From contig NZ_CP115960.1 in assembly GCF_027941955.1 (NCBI RefSeq), positions 4,158,001 to 4,222,000 on the forward strand: 64,000 bases of DNA, written 5' to 3'. The notes beneath the pieces were generated by a model. That model saw only the letters and a list, made by a program, of their open reading frames with translations. It was not told the origin of the DNA and did not search any database. The stretch comes from Sphingomonas sp. 7/4-4. GTDB taxonomy: Bacteria; Pseudomonadota; Alphaproteobacteria; Sphingomonadales; Sphingomonadaceae. Each line of letters starts with the position of its first letter. Position 1 is the stretch's first letter. Position numbers and translations under genes: made by a program. This document shows positions 18,276 through 28,777 of this stretch, piece after piece.

Positions 18276-19304
18276 ATGGACGCACGCAACGGCATCGGCG
18301 GCAGCCTCGCCGGCCTCGACCTTCGCGCCGAGATCGATCGGCTCCGCAAGGAGCGCAACGCCGTCATCCTCGCGCATTATTACCAGAAGCCCGAGTTGCA
18401 GGACCTGGCGGACTTCGTCGGCGACAGCCTCGATCTGAGCCGGAAAGCCGCCGAGACCGACGCCGATGTGATCGCATTCTGTGGCGTCCGCTTCATGGCC
18501 GAGACCGCCAAGATCCTCTCGCCCGACAAGATCGTCGTGCTCCCCGACATGAACGCCGGGTGCAGCCTCGAAGACAGCTGCCCGCCCGATCAGTTCGCCG
18601 CCTTCCGCGCGCAGCACCCCGATCACATCGCGCTCACCTACATCAACTGTTCGGTCGAAGTGAAAGCGCTGAGCGACATCATCGTCACCAGCTCCTCGGC
18701 CGAAAAGATCCTCAGCCAGATCCCGCTCGATCAGAAGATCATCTTCGGTCCCGACCGCAATCTCGGCGGCTATCTCACCCGCACGCTCGGGCGCGAGATG
18801 CTGCTCTGGCCGGGCGTGTGCATCGTCCACGAGGCATTCTCGGAGACCGAATTGCTCAAGCTGCGGGCGCAGCACCCTGGAGCGCCGGTCGCCGCGCACC
18901 CCGAATGCCCGCCGCACATCCTCGATCACGCCGATTATGTCGGCTCGACCCGCGGCATCCTCGATTTCGCCAAGAGCTTTCCCGGGCAGACCCTGATCGT
19001 CGCCACCGAGCCGCACATCATCCACCAGATGGAAAAGGCGCTGCCGGAGAAGAACTTCATCGGCGCGCCCGGCGCGGACGGCAATTGCAACTGCAATATC
19101 TGCCCGTACATGGCGCTCAACAACATGGAGAAGCTCTACCTCGCGCTGCGCGACCTCAATCCACGCATCGAGATCGAGGAAGGCATGCGGCTGAAGGCGA
19201 AGAAGAGCCTCGACCGCATGCTGGAGATGGCGAGCGCCACGGTGGGGCAGGGCGATCTCGGTCCGGTCCCCGCGGTGGGCGGCGATCCCCGGAAGGGGGA
19301 TTAA
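18276..19304 (+). CDS. nadA: Quinolinate synthase
   Basis: This condenses iminoaspartate with dihydroxyacetone phosphate to quinolinate in NAD synthesis. It has 342 residues with the family segments LAHYYQKPELQDLADFVGDS and MAETAKILSPDK. The [4Fe-4S] ligand cysteines are visible in FCGVRF, HPECPPHI and the C-terminal NCNCNICPYMA. nadC lies 2.7 kb downstream on the same strand, but nadB is not in this window. A REP-like hairpin follows the stop. Confidence 0.95.
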   Translation: MDARNGIGGSLAGLDLRAEIDRLRKERNAVILAHYYQKPELQDLADFVGDSLDLSRKAAETDADVIAFCGVRFMAETAKILSPDKIVVLPDMNAGCSLEDSCPPDQFAAFRAQHPDHIALTYINCSVEVKALSDIIVTSSSAEKILSQIPLDQKIIFGPDRNLGGYLTRTLGREMLLWPGVCIVHEAFSETELLKLRAQHPGAPVAAHPECPPHILDHADYVGSTRGILDFAKSFPGQTLIVATEPHIIHQMEKALPEKNFIGAPGADGNCNCNICPYMALNNMEKLYLALRDLNPRIEIEEGMRLKAKKSLDRMLEMASATVGQGDLGPVPAVGGDPRKGD

Positions 19305-19317
19305 GCTTTCCGGAAAT

Positions 19318-19426
19318 CCGTCATCCCGGCCTTGTGCCGGGATCCACTGTGCCGCGACGGAGAAGCTGGAAGCGAGAACGCGTCGCCCGCCTCCCGGTGG
19401 ACCCCGGAACAAGTCCGGGGTGACGG
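19318..19426. repeat. REP-like palindromic repeat, copy 3
   Basis: This member of the same family runs from CCGTCATCCCGGCCTTGTGC to CAAGTCCGGGGTGACGG, with a longer, less symmetric centre. It lies between nadA and the convergent Dabb gene, where it may act as a shared transcription stop. Confidence 0.7.
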
Positions 19427-19465
19427 GTTAGGACGGGGGTCGGTGCCGTCAACCGGATGCGACAG

Positions 19466-19864
19466 CTACACCGTCACCATGTCGTACACGATCACCTTCG
19501 CCCACAAATGGCTGCACTTGGCGACGAAGTCCTTGTGCACCGGATGGTCCTGATAGGTCTTCTGATCGGCGACATTGTCGAACACCATCAGCTCGGAGAC
19601 GTGGAAGCTCGAATCGACCACGTCGCGCTGCTCGGTCGATGCCGGCACGCCGATCTGCAGGCTGCGGACGACGTCGACCGCGGCGAGCTTGCGCAGCCCC
19701 GCGATCAGCTGCTCGCGATCCGCGGCCGAATCCGGGTTCTTCAGCCAGAAGAAGACGTGATGGACGATCTTCCCGCCCGCCGGCGCCGCCGCGGCCGGAC
19801 CCGCGGCCATGGCGGCCGCGCCCAATGCGGCACCCTTCACGATATCCCTGCGATTGACTGACAT
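19466..19864 (-). CDS. Dabb family protein with Tat-type signal
   Basis: This 132-residue protein starts MSVNRRDIVKGAALGAAAMA, a twin-arginine-like export signal ending in an alanine-rich cleavage region. The remainder (IVHHVFFWLKNPDSAADREQ, ELMVFDNVADQKTYQDHPVH) is a stress-responsive dimeric alpha-beta barrel (Dabb) domain. Dabb proteins dimerise through a beta barrel; many have no known reaction. The location is probably periplasmic. Confidence 0.85.
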   Translation of the reverse strand: MSVNRRDIVKGAALGAAAMAAGPAAAAPAGGKIVHHVFFWLKNPDSAADREQLIAGLRKLAAVDVVRSLQIGVPASTEQRDVVDSSFHVSELMVFDNVADQKTYQDHPVHKDFVAKCSHLWAKVIVYDMVTV

Positions 19865-19975
19865 CCTGTCATCTCATCCTTCCGATGGCCCCGGCGCCGG
19901 GGCCGCATTGATTCCGCTTGGTATCGTCTCCGCGCCGGCGTCCGGGGTCAAGCGCGACCTCGCGGAGGCGAGGGT

Positions 19976-20584
19976 TTATTCGGGTAGCTGAAATGTCTCC
20001 CTTGCACGGGCTGCCTGTTCGCGCACCACGCACCCCTCCGCATGATCGTTGATCAACCCCATCGCCTGCATGAAGGCATAGACGGTGGTCGGCCCGACAA
20101 AGGTCCAGCCGCGCTTCTTCAGGTCCTTCGACATCAGGATCGACGCCGCCGATGTCGAGGCCGTCTGCGGTGGCGCAAGTTCGTCCGGCTCCGGTTCGAA
20201 ACGCCAGACATAAGCGGCGAGCGAGCCGTGCTGTTTCACCAGCTCCTGCACGCGCCGGGCGTTGTTGATGACCGCTTCGATCTTGCCGCGGTGGCGGACG
20301 ATGCCCTGATCCTGCAGCAGGCGCGTCACGTCGGAATCGCTGAACCCGGCAATCCGGTCGAAGTCGAAATGGTGGAAAGCCGCACGGAAATTCTCCCGCT
20401 TGGCGAGGATCGTTCGCCAGCTCAGCCCGGACTGAAACCCTTCGAGGCACAATTTCTCGAACAGACGCCTGTCGTCGCTGACCGGGAAACCCCATTCATT
20501 GTCGTGATAGGCCAGGAACTCGGGCGCCGCCGCGCACCAGCGGCAACGTGGTTTTCCGTCTGGTCCGGGAATGGTCGCGCTCAT
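19976..20584 (-). CDS. tag: DNA-3-methyladenine glycosylase I
   Basis: This base-excision enzyme removes 3-methyladenine from alkylated DNA. It has 202 residues. The N-terminal RCRWCAAAPEFLAYHDNEWG carries the cysteine and histidine zinc ligands and the aromatic pocket. Next comes FEKLCLEGFQSGLSWRTILA, typical of Tag, and the GWTFVGPTTVYAFMQAMGL segment. The ATG overlaps the stop of dinB upstream, so the two DNA-damage genes are translationally coupled. Confidence 0.95.
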   Translation of the reverse strand: MSATIPGPDGKPRCRWCAAAPEFLAYHDNEWGFPVSDDRRLFEKLCLEGFQSGLSWRTILAKRENFRAAFHHFDFDRIAGFSDSDVTRLLQDQGIVRHRGKIEAVINNARRVQELVKQHGSLAAYVWRFEPEPDELAPPQTASTSAASILMSKDLKKRGWTFVGPTTVYAFMQAMGLINDHAEGCVVREQAARARETFQLPE

Positions 20585-21751
20585 CGTTCCGCCTTTCGGA
20601 GGGCAGCCGGGTATCGGCTTGGCTGCCTGTTGGTTTGAGATGTCGGCCGTGCCTGCACGCCCCTAAGCCGCTTCCCCGCCCCGAACAACGGCAGCGCCTC
20701 GCTCTCTCCAATCTCCGCCTCGAAGTTCGAAACCGTGACCCCCACCAGCCGGATTCCTTCTCGGGCGGCAGTACCAGCCCGATCAACTCGCGACTCGCCG
20801 CCTGCAGCGCTTCCCGTGTCCGCACCACCGACGCGAAGCTCTTGCTCCGGGTGATCTGCCTGAAATCGGCGAACTTCACCTTCACCGTCACGGTCCGCCC
20901 GAACGCCTGCGCCTTGTCGCACCAGTCCCAGACCTCGTCGGCCATGCGCAATACGCCCGCCTCGATCTCGGGCGTCTCGGTCAGGTCGCGGTCGAAGGTC
21001 GTCTCCGATCCCGAGGATTTGCGCTCGCGCGACGGGTTCACCGGCCGGTCGTCCTGGCCGCGCGCAATGGCGTGATACCATTCGGCCGCGCTGCCGAAAT
21101 GCGCGCGCAGGAAGTCGAGCGACTTGTCGCGCAAATCCGCCCCGTCTCGATCCCCAGCCGCTTCATCTTCGCCGCGGTCACCGGCCCCACCCCGTGGAAG
21201 CGCGCCACCGGCAGCGTCTCCACCCACGCCGCGCCCATCTCGGGCGTCACTGCGAACTGGCCGTTGGGCTTGCGCTGGTCCGACGCGAGCTTGGCGAGGA
21301 ACTTGTTGTACGAGATGCCGGCCGAGGCGGTGAGCCCGGTTTCCTCCAGGATCCGCGCGCGAATCTCCTTCGCGGTCGCCCAGGCGGTCTCGATCCCGCG
21401 ACGATTGGCGGTCACGTCGAGATAGGCTTCGTCGAGCGACAGCGGCTGGATCAGCTCGGTATAATCGGCGAAGATCGCGTGGATCTGCCGGGACACGGCC
21501 TTGTACACGTCGAAGCGCGGCTTCACGAAGACGAGCTCGGGGCAACGCCGCAGCGCCGTCACCGAAGGCAGTGCCGATCGCACGCCGAAGGTCCGTGCCT
21601 CATAGCTCGCCGCCGCCACCACGCCACGCGCCGCGGCATAGCCCACCGCCACCGGCCGCCCCCGCAGCTCGGGCGCGTCACGCTGCTCGACCGACGCATA
21701 GAAGGCGTCCATGTCGATATGGATGATCTTCCGGACGGGCGTGTCGTTCAC
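20581..21751 (-). CDS. dinB: DNA polymerase IV (two frameshifts)
   Basis: This is a Y-family translesion polymerase. Frame-corrected it has about 390 residues. Catalytic acids are visible in HIDMDAFYASVEQ and PLSLDEAYLDVT, with the finger region YAAARGVVAAASYEAR. Single bases are missing at 21140-21143 (before DLRDKSLDFLRAHFG) and 20763-20765 (before REGIRLVGVTVSNFEAE). The C-terminal little-finger domain is complete after correction. No beta-clamp motif is obvious in the last residues, which are basic. It is coupled to tag downstream. Confidence 0.9.
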
Positions 21752-21807
21752 GGCGTTGGTCTAGCGCTGTTCGAACAATAGGGGAACGGTGAAGGTTTAT
21801 TCCGTTT

Positions 21808-21888
21808 CGTTCGTGCTGAGCTTGTCGAAGCACGGCTACCATTCGTTCGCTCGACGCACACCGCCCTTCGACAAGCTCAGGGCGAACG
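21808..21888. repeat. GAGCTTGTCGAA inverted repeat
   Basis: Arms at 21808-21829 (CGTTCGTGCTGAGCTTGTCGAA reduced to its core GAGCTTGTCGAA) and 21867-21888 (TTCGACAAGCTC core) are complementary with two mismatches. This is a different family from the GTCACCCCGG hairpins; similar sequences are frequent between sphingomonad genes. It lies in the divergent space between dinB and nadC. Confidence 0.65.
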
Positions 21889-21898
21889 GGGAAGGGGT

Positions 21899-21981
21899 CC
21901 GTCACCCCGGCGCAGGCCGGGGCCCAGAGTTACGGGCCATGTCGCTTTTGGCTCTGGGCCCCGGCCTGCGCCGGGGTGACG
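21899..21981. repeat. REP-like palindromic repeat, copy 4
   Basis: This is the most symmetric copy. About 30 bases at each end (beginning CCGTCACCCCGGCGCAGGCC) pair almost perfectly around a 22-base centre. It begins 10 bases after the GAGCTTGTCGAA repeat and ends about 70 bases before nadC. Confidence 0.8.
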
Positions 21982-22049
21982 TTTGAAAGTTGAGGGCGAA
22001 CGCCAACGAAGCGATTCCACCGCGTGCGATCTGCCTGTACAGCACCCTT

Positions 22050-22895
22050 ATGCCCTTCACCCTCGATCAATTCGACCTCGCCGCCTTCGTCAGCGCCACC
22101 CTCGCCGAGGATCTCGGCGATGCCGGCGACATCACTTCCGCTGCAGTGATCCCCGCCGAGGCGGTGTTCGAAGGGGTGATGGACAGCCGCGATGCGATCA
22201 CCGTCGCCGGGCTGCCGATCGCCGAGGCATTCTTCCGCGCGCTCGACCCCGAAGTCGCGATCGAGCGGCTCGTCGAGGACGGGCAGAGCGTCCCCGCCGG
22301 CACCGACCTGCTCCGCCTGCGCGGCAAGGCCCACGCGATGCTCACGGCCGAGCGCTCGGCACTCAACACCATCCAGCATCTCTCGGGCATCGCGACGCTC
22401 ACTCGTTCCTATGTCGACGCGATCGCCGGCACCGGCGCGACCTTGCTCGATACCCGCAAGACCATCCCCGGCCTGCGCGTGCTCGAGAAATATGCCACGC
22501 GCATGGGCGGCGCGCAGAATCACCGCATGGGGCTTTGGGACGCGGCGATGATCAAGGACAACCATGTCGGCGTCGCCGGTTCGATCGGCGAGGCGGTGCG
22601 CCGTGCGGTCGATGCGGGGATCGCGCGGATCATCGTCGAGGTCGACCGCATCGACCAGATCGCGCCCGCGCTCGAAGCCGGCGCCACCCACCTGCTGCTC
22701 GACAATATGGGGCCGGATACGCTGCGCGAGGCGGTGGCCCTGGTCGCGGGCCGGGTGCCCACCGAAGCCTCAGGCGGCGTCCGCCTCGACACGATCCGCG
22801 CCATCGCCGAATCGGGCGTCACTTATGTCAGCGTCGGCCGCCTCACCCAGTCGGCCCCCGCCGCCGATATCGGGCTCGATTTCACTGCCGCCTGA
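22050..22895 (+). CDS. nadC: Nicotinate-nucleotide pyrophosphorylase (carboxylating)
   Basis: This quinolinate phosphoribosyltransferase is the step after NadA. It has 281 residues, with ERSALNTIQHLSGIATLT, LDTRKTIPGLRVLEKYA, GGAQNHRMGL and MIKDNHVGVAG, all signature segments. ATG at 22050 (MPFTLDQF) is preferred over an upstream ATG at 21990, which lies next to the repeat and adds a tail without family character. Confidence 0.95.
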   Translation: MPFTLDQFDLAAFVSATLAEDLGDAGDITSAAVIPAEAVFEGVMDSRDAITVAGLPIAEAFFRALDPEVAIERLVEDGQSVPAGTDLLRLRGKAHAMLTAERSALNTIQHLSGIATLTRSYVDAIAGTGATLLDTRKTIPGLRVLEKYATRMGGAQNHRMGLWDAAMIKDNHVGVAGSIGEAVRRAVDAGIARIIVEVDRIDQIAPALEAGATHLLLDNMGPDTLREAVALVAGRVPTEASGGVRLDTIRAIAESGVTYVSVGRLTQSAPAADIGLDFTAA

Positions 22896-22909
22896 GCGGC
22901 CTTGCAGGG

Positions 22910-23341
22910 TCAGCCCTGATCGATCGTCACGCTCGCCGGGTGATGCTTGTCGAGATGCTTCTTGATGATCTTCAGATTGCGCGAGTTCGAGCGGAAGAAC
23001 AGATCGGGGATCGCGCCGACCCACGGGATCATGCCCAGCATCCAGTCGAAGCCGATATTGCCCGCCATCCGCGCGATCTGCGTCTTCGACATGCCGAGGT
23101 TGCGCGCCTCCCATGCCATATAGGCGCCCATCGCCGCCGCGATCGTGGTGCCGATGCCGGGGATGAGATCGAGCACCACGTCGAGGCCGACCGGAAAGCG
23201 CGTGCCGGGAATGGTGAAGCTGCGCTCGAGCAGATGCTCCATCGCCTCGATCCTGCGGCGGACATGCGCGGGATCCTTGCCCAGCGGCAGATCCTTCGCC
23301 GCCGCGGTCCATCCCGATGCCATTCGCTCCGTCTTCGCCAC
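22910..23341 (-). CDS. DUF4112 domain membrane protein
   Basis: This 143-residue protein of the DUF4112 family contains IPGTRFPVGLDVVLDLIPGIGTT in shortened form (GLDVVLDLIPGIGTTIAAAM) and the matching second hairpin DWMLGMIPWVGAIPDLFFRS. The two glycine/proline-containing hydrophobic hairpins are characteristic. It is probably inner-membrane associated; function is unknown. The start is three bases from the end of the upstream solute-binding protein, so they are likely cotranscribed. Confidence 0.85.
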   Translation of the reverse strand: MAKTERMASGWTAAAKDLPLGKDPAHVRRRIEAMEHLLERSFTIPGTRFPVGLDVVLDLIPGIGTTIAAAMGAYMAWEARNLGMSKTQIARMAGNIGFDWMLGMIPWVGAIPDLFFRSNSRNLKIIKKHLDKHHPASVTIDQG

Positions 23342-23344
23342 AGC

Positions 23345-24800
23345 CTACTCCGTCTCGTTTCGCAGGTGGTTCAACGGGTGCCATGCCCGCGTGTTCCGCT
23401 GCCAGGCGTCGAGCCGCAGCGCGACGAGCGACCAACGTAGGGGTTGGGCGATTGGAATATAAGAGGAATCCATGGTGAGCGCCGCGTCGGCCTCGGCGAT
23501 GCGCTGCGCGCGGGCGGCGAGGTCGGGGGCGTCGCGGGCCGCTTCGACCAATGCTTTCGCCTCGTCCGAACAGGCGATGCAGGCGGTCTGCAGGAACCAG
23601 CGGCCGCTGTCATAGGGGGCGACGGCGTCGATCAGCCGCAGGTCCGCCGGGTCGCCGAGCCCCACGCGCTGCGGTTCGATCCCGATCCGCCGCATCGCCA
23701 GCGCCAAATGCGCCCAGACCAGAGTGGCGCCGGGGCCGGGGGCAATGCGATGCGCAATGTCAGCGGCTCCGGATGCGCCTGCCGCCACGCGAGCACGCGT
23801 GCACGGGCAGTCTCGCGCCGTACGTCGAGCGGCAGGGTCCACCAGCCCGGCTGGGCGGGCGGCGCCGCCGAATCGATCCTGGTCGGCAGCAAAGTCTCCA
23901 TCGGTGCCCAATCGGCGTCGAGCTGCTGGGTCAGCGTGGCGCGATCGATCGCCATCGCGATCGCCGCGCGGTTCGCGGCATCGGCCAGAAAATCGCGGCG
24001 ATGGAGCACTGCGAGCCCGAACAGGCCGACGGCATGGTCCACCTGGAGGTTGGCAGGGGCGATCTTCGCGGGCTCGAGGATCGGCCAGTCGGCAAAGGTG
24101 CCGCCGAGGATCATGTCGGATTCGCCCGCCTTGAAGCGCGCGAGCGCCAGCGCGGCGCGCTCGCCGTAAAGCTGCACGGTTTCCTCCGGCGCGGGCGCGG
24201 CATTGTCCTGCCGGGAGGTGTCGGGAGCAGGGCGCAGCAGGAAGCCGTGCGCGATCTTCCGGGCGAGGAAGGGGCCGCTGCCGTCGAGCGTGCCGGTGCG
24301 GAACACCGCCAGCTCGGGCTGGGCGAACAGCTTCAGCAGATCGGGGCGGGGCCGTTTCAGCCGCACCTCGATCACCGTGGGGGTCATCTCGACGATCTCG
24401 TCGATCACTGCGAGGAAGGGGCCAGCGGGTTGCGGCTGCCGGGCGCCGCAGCGCGGCGGAGGACCCGGATCACCTGCGCGGCGGTAACCGGTGTGCCGTC
24501 GGGCCAATAGGCTTCGCGCAGGCGGAAGATGTAGCTGCGGCCGTCGTCGATGACGATCCAGCGCTCGGCGAGCCCCGGCTCGATCTGTCCGGCCGCGTCG
24601 AACCGCACCAGCCCCTGCGCCGTCGCGCCCATCAGCACGCGCTCGGCCGGATCGATCGGCCCGGCGCTCGGATCCGCGAGCCGCGCCTCGCCGCCGATGA
24701 CGCTCACCACCACCGGCGCATCGTCCTTGCGCTGCCCGCCGCCGCACCCACCGGTCGCCAGCCCCAGGGCAAGCAAAACAGGTAAGGCAAAGCGATTCAT
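23345..24800 (-). CDS. ABC-type peptide/solute-binding lipoprotein, family 5 (two frameshifts)
   Basis: This substrate-binding lipoprotein of the SBP_bac_5 type has about 485 residues when frame-corrected. ATG at 24800 begins MNRFALPVLLALGLATGGCG, a lipoprotein signal with lipobox ATGGC. Domain segments include LAERWIVIDDGRSYIFRLRE and YWPDGTPVTAAQVIRVLRRA near the N-terminus, then ANRAAIAMAIDRATLTQQLD. Bases are missing at 24418-24421 and 23738-23742. No ABC permease or ATPase gene is adjacent, so it is an orphan binding protein. It could serve a distant transporter or have another envelope role. Confidence 0.8.
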
Positions 24801-24979
24801 GCAGGGTTCCACCAATGGGAGACAGCGCGGGTGTATGGCGCAGGCCTCATGCTGCCAACCCCCTGCCGATGCTCCTGCCACGCCGTGCACAGGCTCGGTT
24901 CGCCGCATTGCAGCGAATCGAGGGAACCGGGCCCGAAGTCGAAAGTTTCTCCGCTTGCCCCCAACCGAGGAGTATTTCG

Positions 24980-25213
24980 ATGGTGCGTATCCTGGGACAA
25001 GTTGCGACCGCGATGGCCGCACTCTCGCTGGCGGCCACGCCGGCAATCGCCGCGCAAGGCTCCGCCTCCAAGCTCTCGCTGCGTGCCTCGACCGATGCGG
25101 AGAAGGAATCGGACCTCGCGGGCGCGCCGATCATCGCGATCATCGGCGTGGCGGCGATCATCGCCGGCGGCGTGATCATCGCGACCGACGACGACGATCC
25201 CGACAGCGAATAA
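24980..25213 (+). CDS. Small exported protein with one membrane segment
   Basis: This 77-residue product has an N-terminal signal peptide (VATAMAALSLAATPAIAAQG), a polar middle, a hydrophobic helix at about residues 50-68 (IIAIIGVAAIIAGGVIIA) and an acidic DDDDPDSE tail. The Shine-Dalgarno CCGAGGAG supports the start. I do not recognise the family; small proteins of this layout are frequent and uncharacterised in sphingomonads. Confidence 0.65.
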   Translation: MVRILGQVATAMAALSLAATPAIAAQGSASKLSLRASTDAEKESDLAGAPIIAIIGVAAIIAGGVIIATDDDDPDSE

Positions 25214-25218
25214 GCATC

Positions 25219-25305
25219 TGGTGCGGACGGCGGGACTCGAACCCGCACGCCCCGAGGGGCAGAAGATTTTAAGTCTCCGGCGTCTACCGGTTCCGCCACG
25301 TCCGC
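25219..25305 (-). tRNA. tRNA-Leu (anticodon TAA)
   Basis: This 87-base tRNA has the long variable arm of a leucine tRNA. The anticodon loop CTTAAAA gives TAA, reading UUA and UUG. The acceptor stem GCGGACG pairs with CGTCCGC, the T arm reads GGTTCGAGTCC, and the CCA end is encoded. Confidence 0.96.
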
Positions 25306-25326
25306 ATTGCCGTCCTTGCCAAGCGC

Positions 25327-25361
25327 ATGAGGCCGAAACCGTCAAGCGGTTCCGGCCTCAT
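25327..25361 (-). terminator. Hairpin after ihfB
   Basis: A 15-base stem with one mismatch (25327-25341 with 25347-25361) and a 5-base loop lies 26 bases beyond the ihfB stop. There is no T run, so it may act with Rho. Confidence 0.65.
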
Positions 25362-25387
25362 CTGCGTGCGTAACAGGGAAGTTCGGC

Positions 25388-25666
25388 TCAGACGTTGAGG
25401 CGAACCCGCATTTCCTTGCCCGGCTTGAAATAGGGAACGCGCTTGGGCGCGACTTCCACGGTCTCGCCGGTGCGCGGATTGCGGCCGGTGCGGCCGTCGC
25501 GGGCGCGGGTGGAGAAAGCACCGAAGCCGCGGAGCTCGACGCGTCCGTCTTCGGTCAGGCGGCCGACGATTTCGTCGAAGAAGACCGAGACGATCTTCTC
25601 GACCTCGCGTGCCGACAGGCCGGGATTTTCATCGACCAGCAGTTGCACGAGTTCCGAACGGATCAT
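25388..25666 (-). CDS. ihfB: Integration host factor subunit beta
   Basis: This 92-residue HU/IHF-family DNA-bending protein has the core GRVELRGFGAFSTRARDGRT and the DNA-intercalating arm GRNPRTGETVEV with its proline, then VPYFKPGKEMR. The start MIRSELVQLL at 25666 has an AAGGAGG Shine-Dalgarno six bases upstream, better than a further upstream codon. Its position beside rpsA, as in many proteobacteria, supports IHF beta over HU. Confidence 0.93.
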   Translation of the reverse strand: MIRSELVQLLVDENPGLSAREVEKIVSVFFDEIVGRLTEDGRVELRGFGAFSTRARDGRTGRNPRTGETVEVAPKRVPYFKPGKEMRVRLNV

Positions 25667-25798
25667 CCGCACCCTCCTTGGCACACATGGACTGCGGTTG
25701 GTCTGCCGCGGCTACCCTGATCGGGTTGCTCTAGCGCTCTTATGCAACCTGCATCAACCCGAAGATTATCAGTTCAGGGCATTTATTTCGGAAATGAG

Positions 25799-25824
25799 GG
25801 GGAAGCGGCCGAAACCGCTTCCCC
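25799..25824 (-). terminator. Hairpin after rpsA
   Basis: A perfect 10-base stem GGGGAAGCGG (25799-25808) with 25815-25824 and a 6-base loop lies directly after the rpsA stop, followed on the transcribed strand by CTCATTTCC. It likely ends or attenuates the rpsA transcript before ihfB. Confidence 0.7.
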
Positions 25825-25832
25825 GACCTGCA

Positions 25833-27545
<1,713 letters not shown>

Positions 27546-27856
27546 AGAGGTCAGTTCCTGGTTCACGTTTTCCGGCCGGCTGGTTGAATCCAGCGGTCTT
27601 GAAAGGCCGAAATTGCCACGGCGGCCGAATGCCGGTCGCGGCATCCGCGGACGAAAACAGGCGGAGGACCAGACGCGATAAAGTGCGAAAAGGGCGCGCG
27701 AGACTCAATGTCCACGCGCCAAACCTCCGCGAGCAAACGCCCGCAGGACGCGCGCCCCTTAGCTGAACCGGGCCCGAGAGGCAAGCTGCGCAGCCGGGCA
27801 TTGCGGTGGCGCGCCCGTCATGTCAGGGCCGCGCCCACCCAGAAGAAGAAAGCGCC
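27546..27856. other. rpsA leader / divergent intergenic region
   Basis: About 310 bases between rpsA and a small plus-strand gene must contain the rpsA promoter and leader. A short GC inverted repeat (GGCGCG facing CGCGCC, about 27693-27720) is the only structure I can point to. I see no gene, no clear promoter motif and no recognisable S1-binding leader element. Confidence 0.4.
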
Positions 27857-28135
27857 ATGGAATACGTCAACCAGACCTTCGAATCGACCACCGTCTCGCT
27901 GGACGGCAACAGCTATACCGGCTGCTCCTTCCGTGATGTCGTCTTCGTCTATGCCGGCGGGCCGCTGGAGATGGAGAATTGCGGGATGGACCGATTCTCG
28001 TTCCAGTTCGACGGCGATCTCTCGCGCGGCCTGTTCACATTATACCAATTGTTCGGCACCGAAGGGATGCTCACGATCCTGCGCGGCTTCACGCAGCCGG
28101 GCGAGGGCGGCGAAATCACCTTGCCGATCGGCTGA
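27857..28135 (+). CDS. Small protein of unknown function
   Basis: This 92-residue soluble protein starts MEYVNQTFESTTVSLDGNSY and contains SFRDVVFVYAGGPLEMENCG, a stretch resembling one or two turns of a pentapeptide- or beta-helix-like fold. A GAAGAAGAAAG-type Shine-Dalgarno precedes the ATG. It sits on the opposite strand between cmk and rpsA, splitting an otherwise conserved gene order, and it ends 3 bases before the cmk stop. Function unknown. Confidence 0.7.
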   Translation: MEYVNQTFESTTVSLDGNSYTGCSFRDVVFVYAGGPLEMENCGMDRFSFQFDGDLSRGLFTLYQLFGTEGMLTILRGFTQPGEGGEITLPIG

Positions 28136-28137
28136 GC

Positions 28138-28768
28138 TCAATTCGGAGCGGCGCGGGTTCGCGCCTCGACCAGGGCGATCGCGCGCTGGACGGCGGCGTC
28201 GATCGCCAGGAAGCTGGTGTCGAGCACCGCGGCGTCCTCGGCCTGCCGCATCGGCGCTTCGGAACGGTGCGAGTCGCGCTCGTCGCGGGCGCGGATGTCG
28301 GCCAGTACTCTGTCGAGGCTGGTATTGGCGCCTTGCTTGCGCAACTCGAGGTGGCGCCGCTGCGCGCGGATCGTGGGGGTCGCTTTCACGAACAGCTTCA
28401 CATCCGCGTCGGGCGCGATCACCGTGCCGATGTCGCGCCCGTCGAGCACTGCGCCGCCGGGTTGCTGCGCGAACCTGCGTTGGCGATCCAGCAGCGCCGC
28501 GCGAACCGGCGGATGGGCGGAAACCACCGACGCCACCTTGCCGACCTCGTCGGTGCGCAGCCAGGGATCGTCGAGCAGCGCATCCTCGAAACCGCAGGAC
28601 GCGACTGCATCGGCTGCCGAAGCCGGATCGAGCCCCACGGAGCACCGTCGCGGCGACGGCGCGATAGAGCAGGCCGGTATCGAGATGCGGCAATTTGTAA
28701 TGCCGCGCGAGCGCGCGGGCGATGGTGCCCTTGCCCGAGGCTGCAGGTCCGTCGACGGCGATGATCAT
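28138..28768 (-). CDS. cmk: Cytidylate kinase (one frame break)
   Basis: This phosphorylates CMP and dCMP. Frame-corrected it has about 209 residues. The P-loop is MIIAVDGPAASGKGTIARAL, the substrate region LDTGLLYRAVA, then VLDGRDIGTVIAPDADVKLF. In this gene the error is an extra base, not a missing one: four Cs at 28633-28636 (plus strand) should be three, and removing one joins VAATVLRG to LDPASAADAVA. The start at 28768 follows the aroA stop by nine bases. Confidence 0.93.
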
Positions 28769-28777
28769 GCTACGCAC

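Noticed and set aside
17268..19412. A 714-codon frame on the minus strand opposite the membrane protein and nadA.
   Set aside because: It has only the arginine- and glutamate-rich composition of the reverse of GC-rich codons and no domain, and it lies opposite well-recognised genes.
21899..21981. The long hairpin as a nadC attenuator.
   Set aside because: It belongs to a family repeated after unrelated genes in this window, so a nadC-specific role is unlikely.
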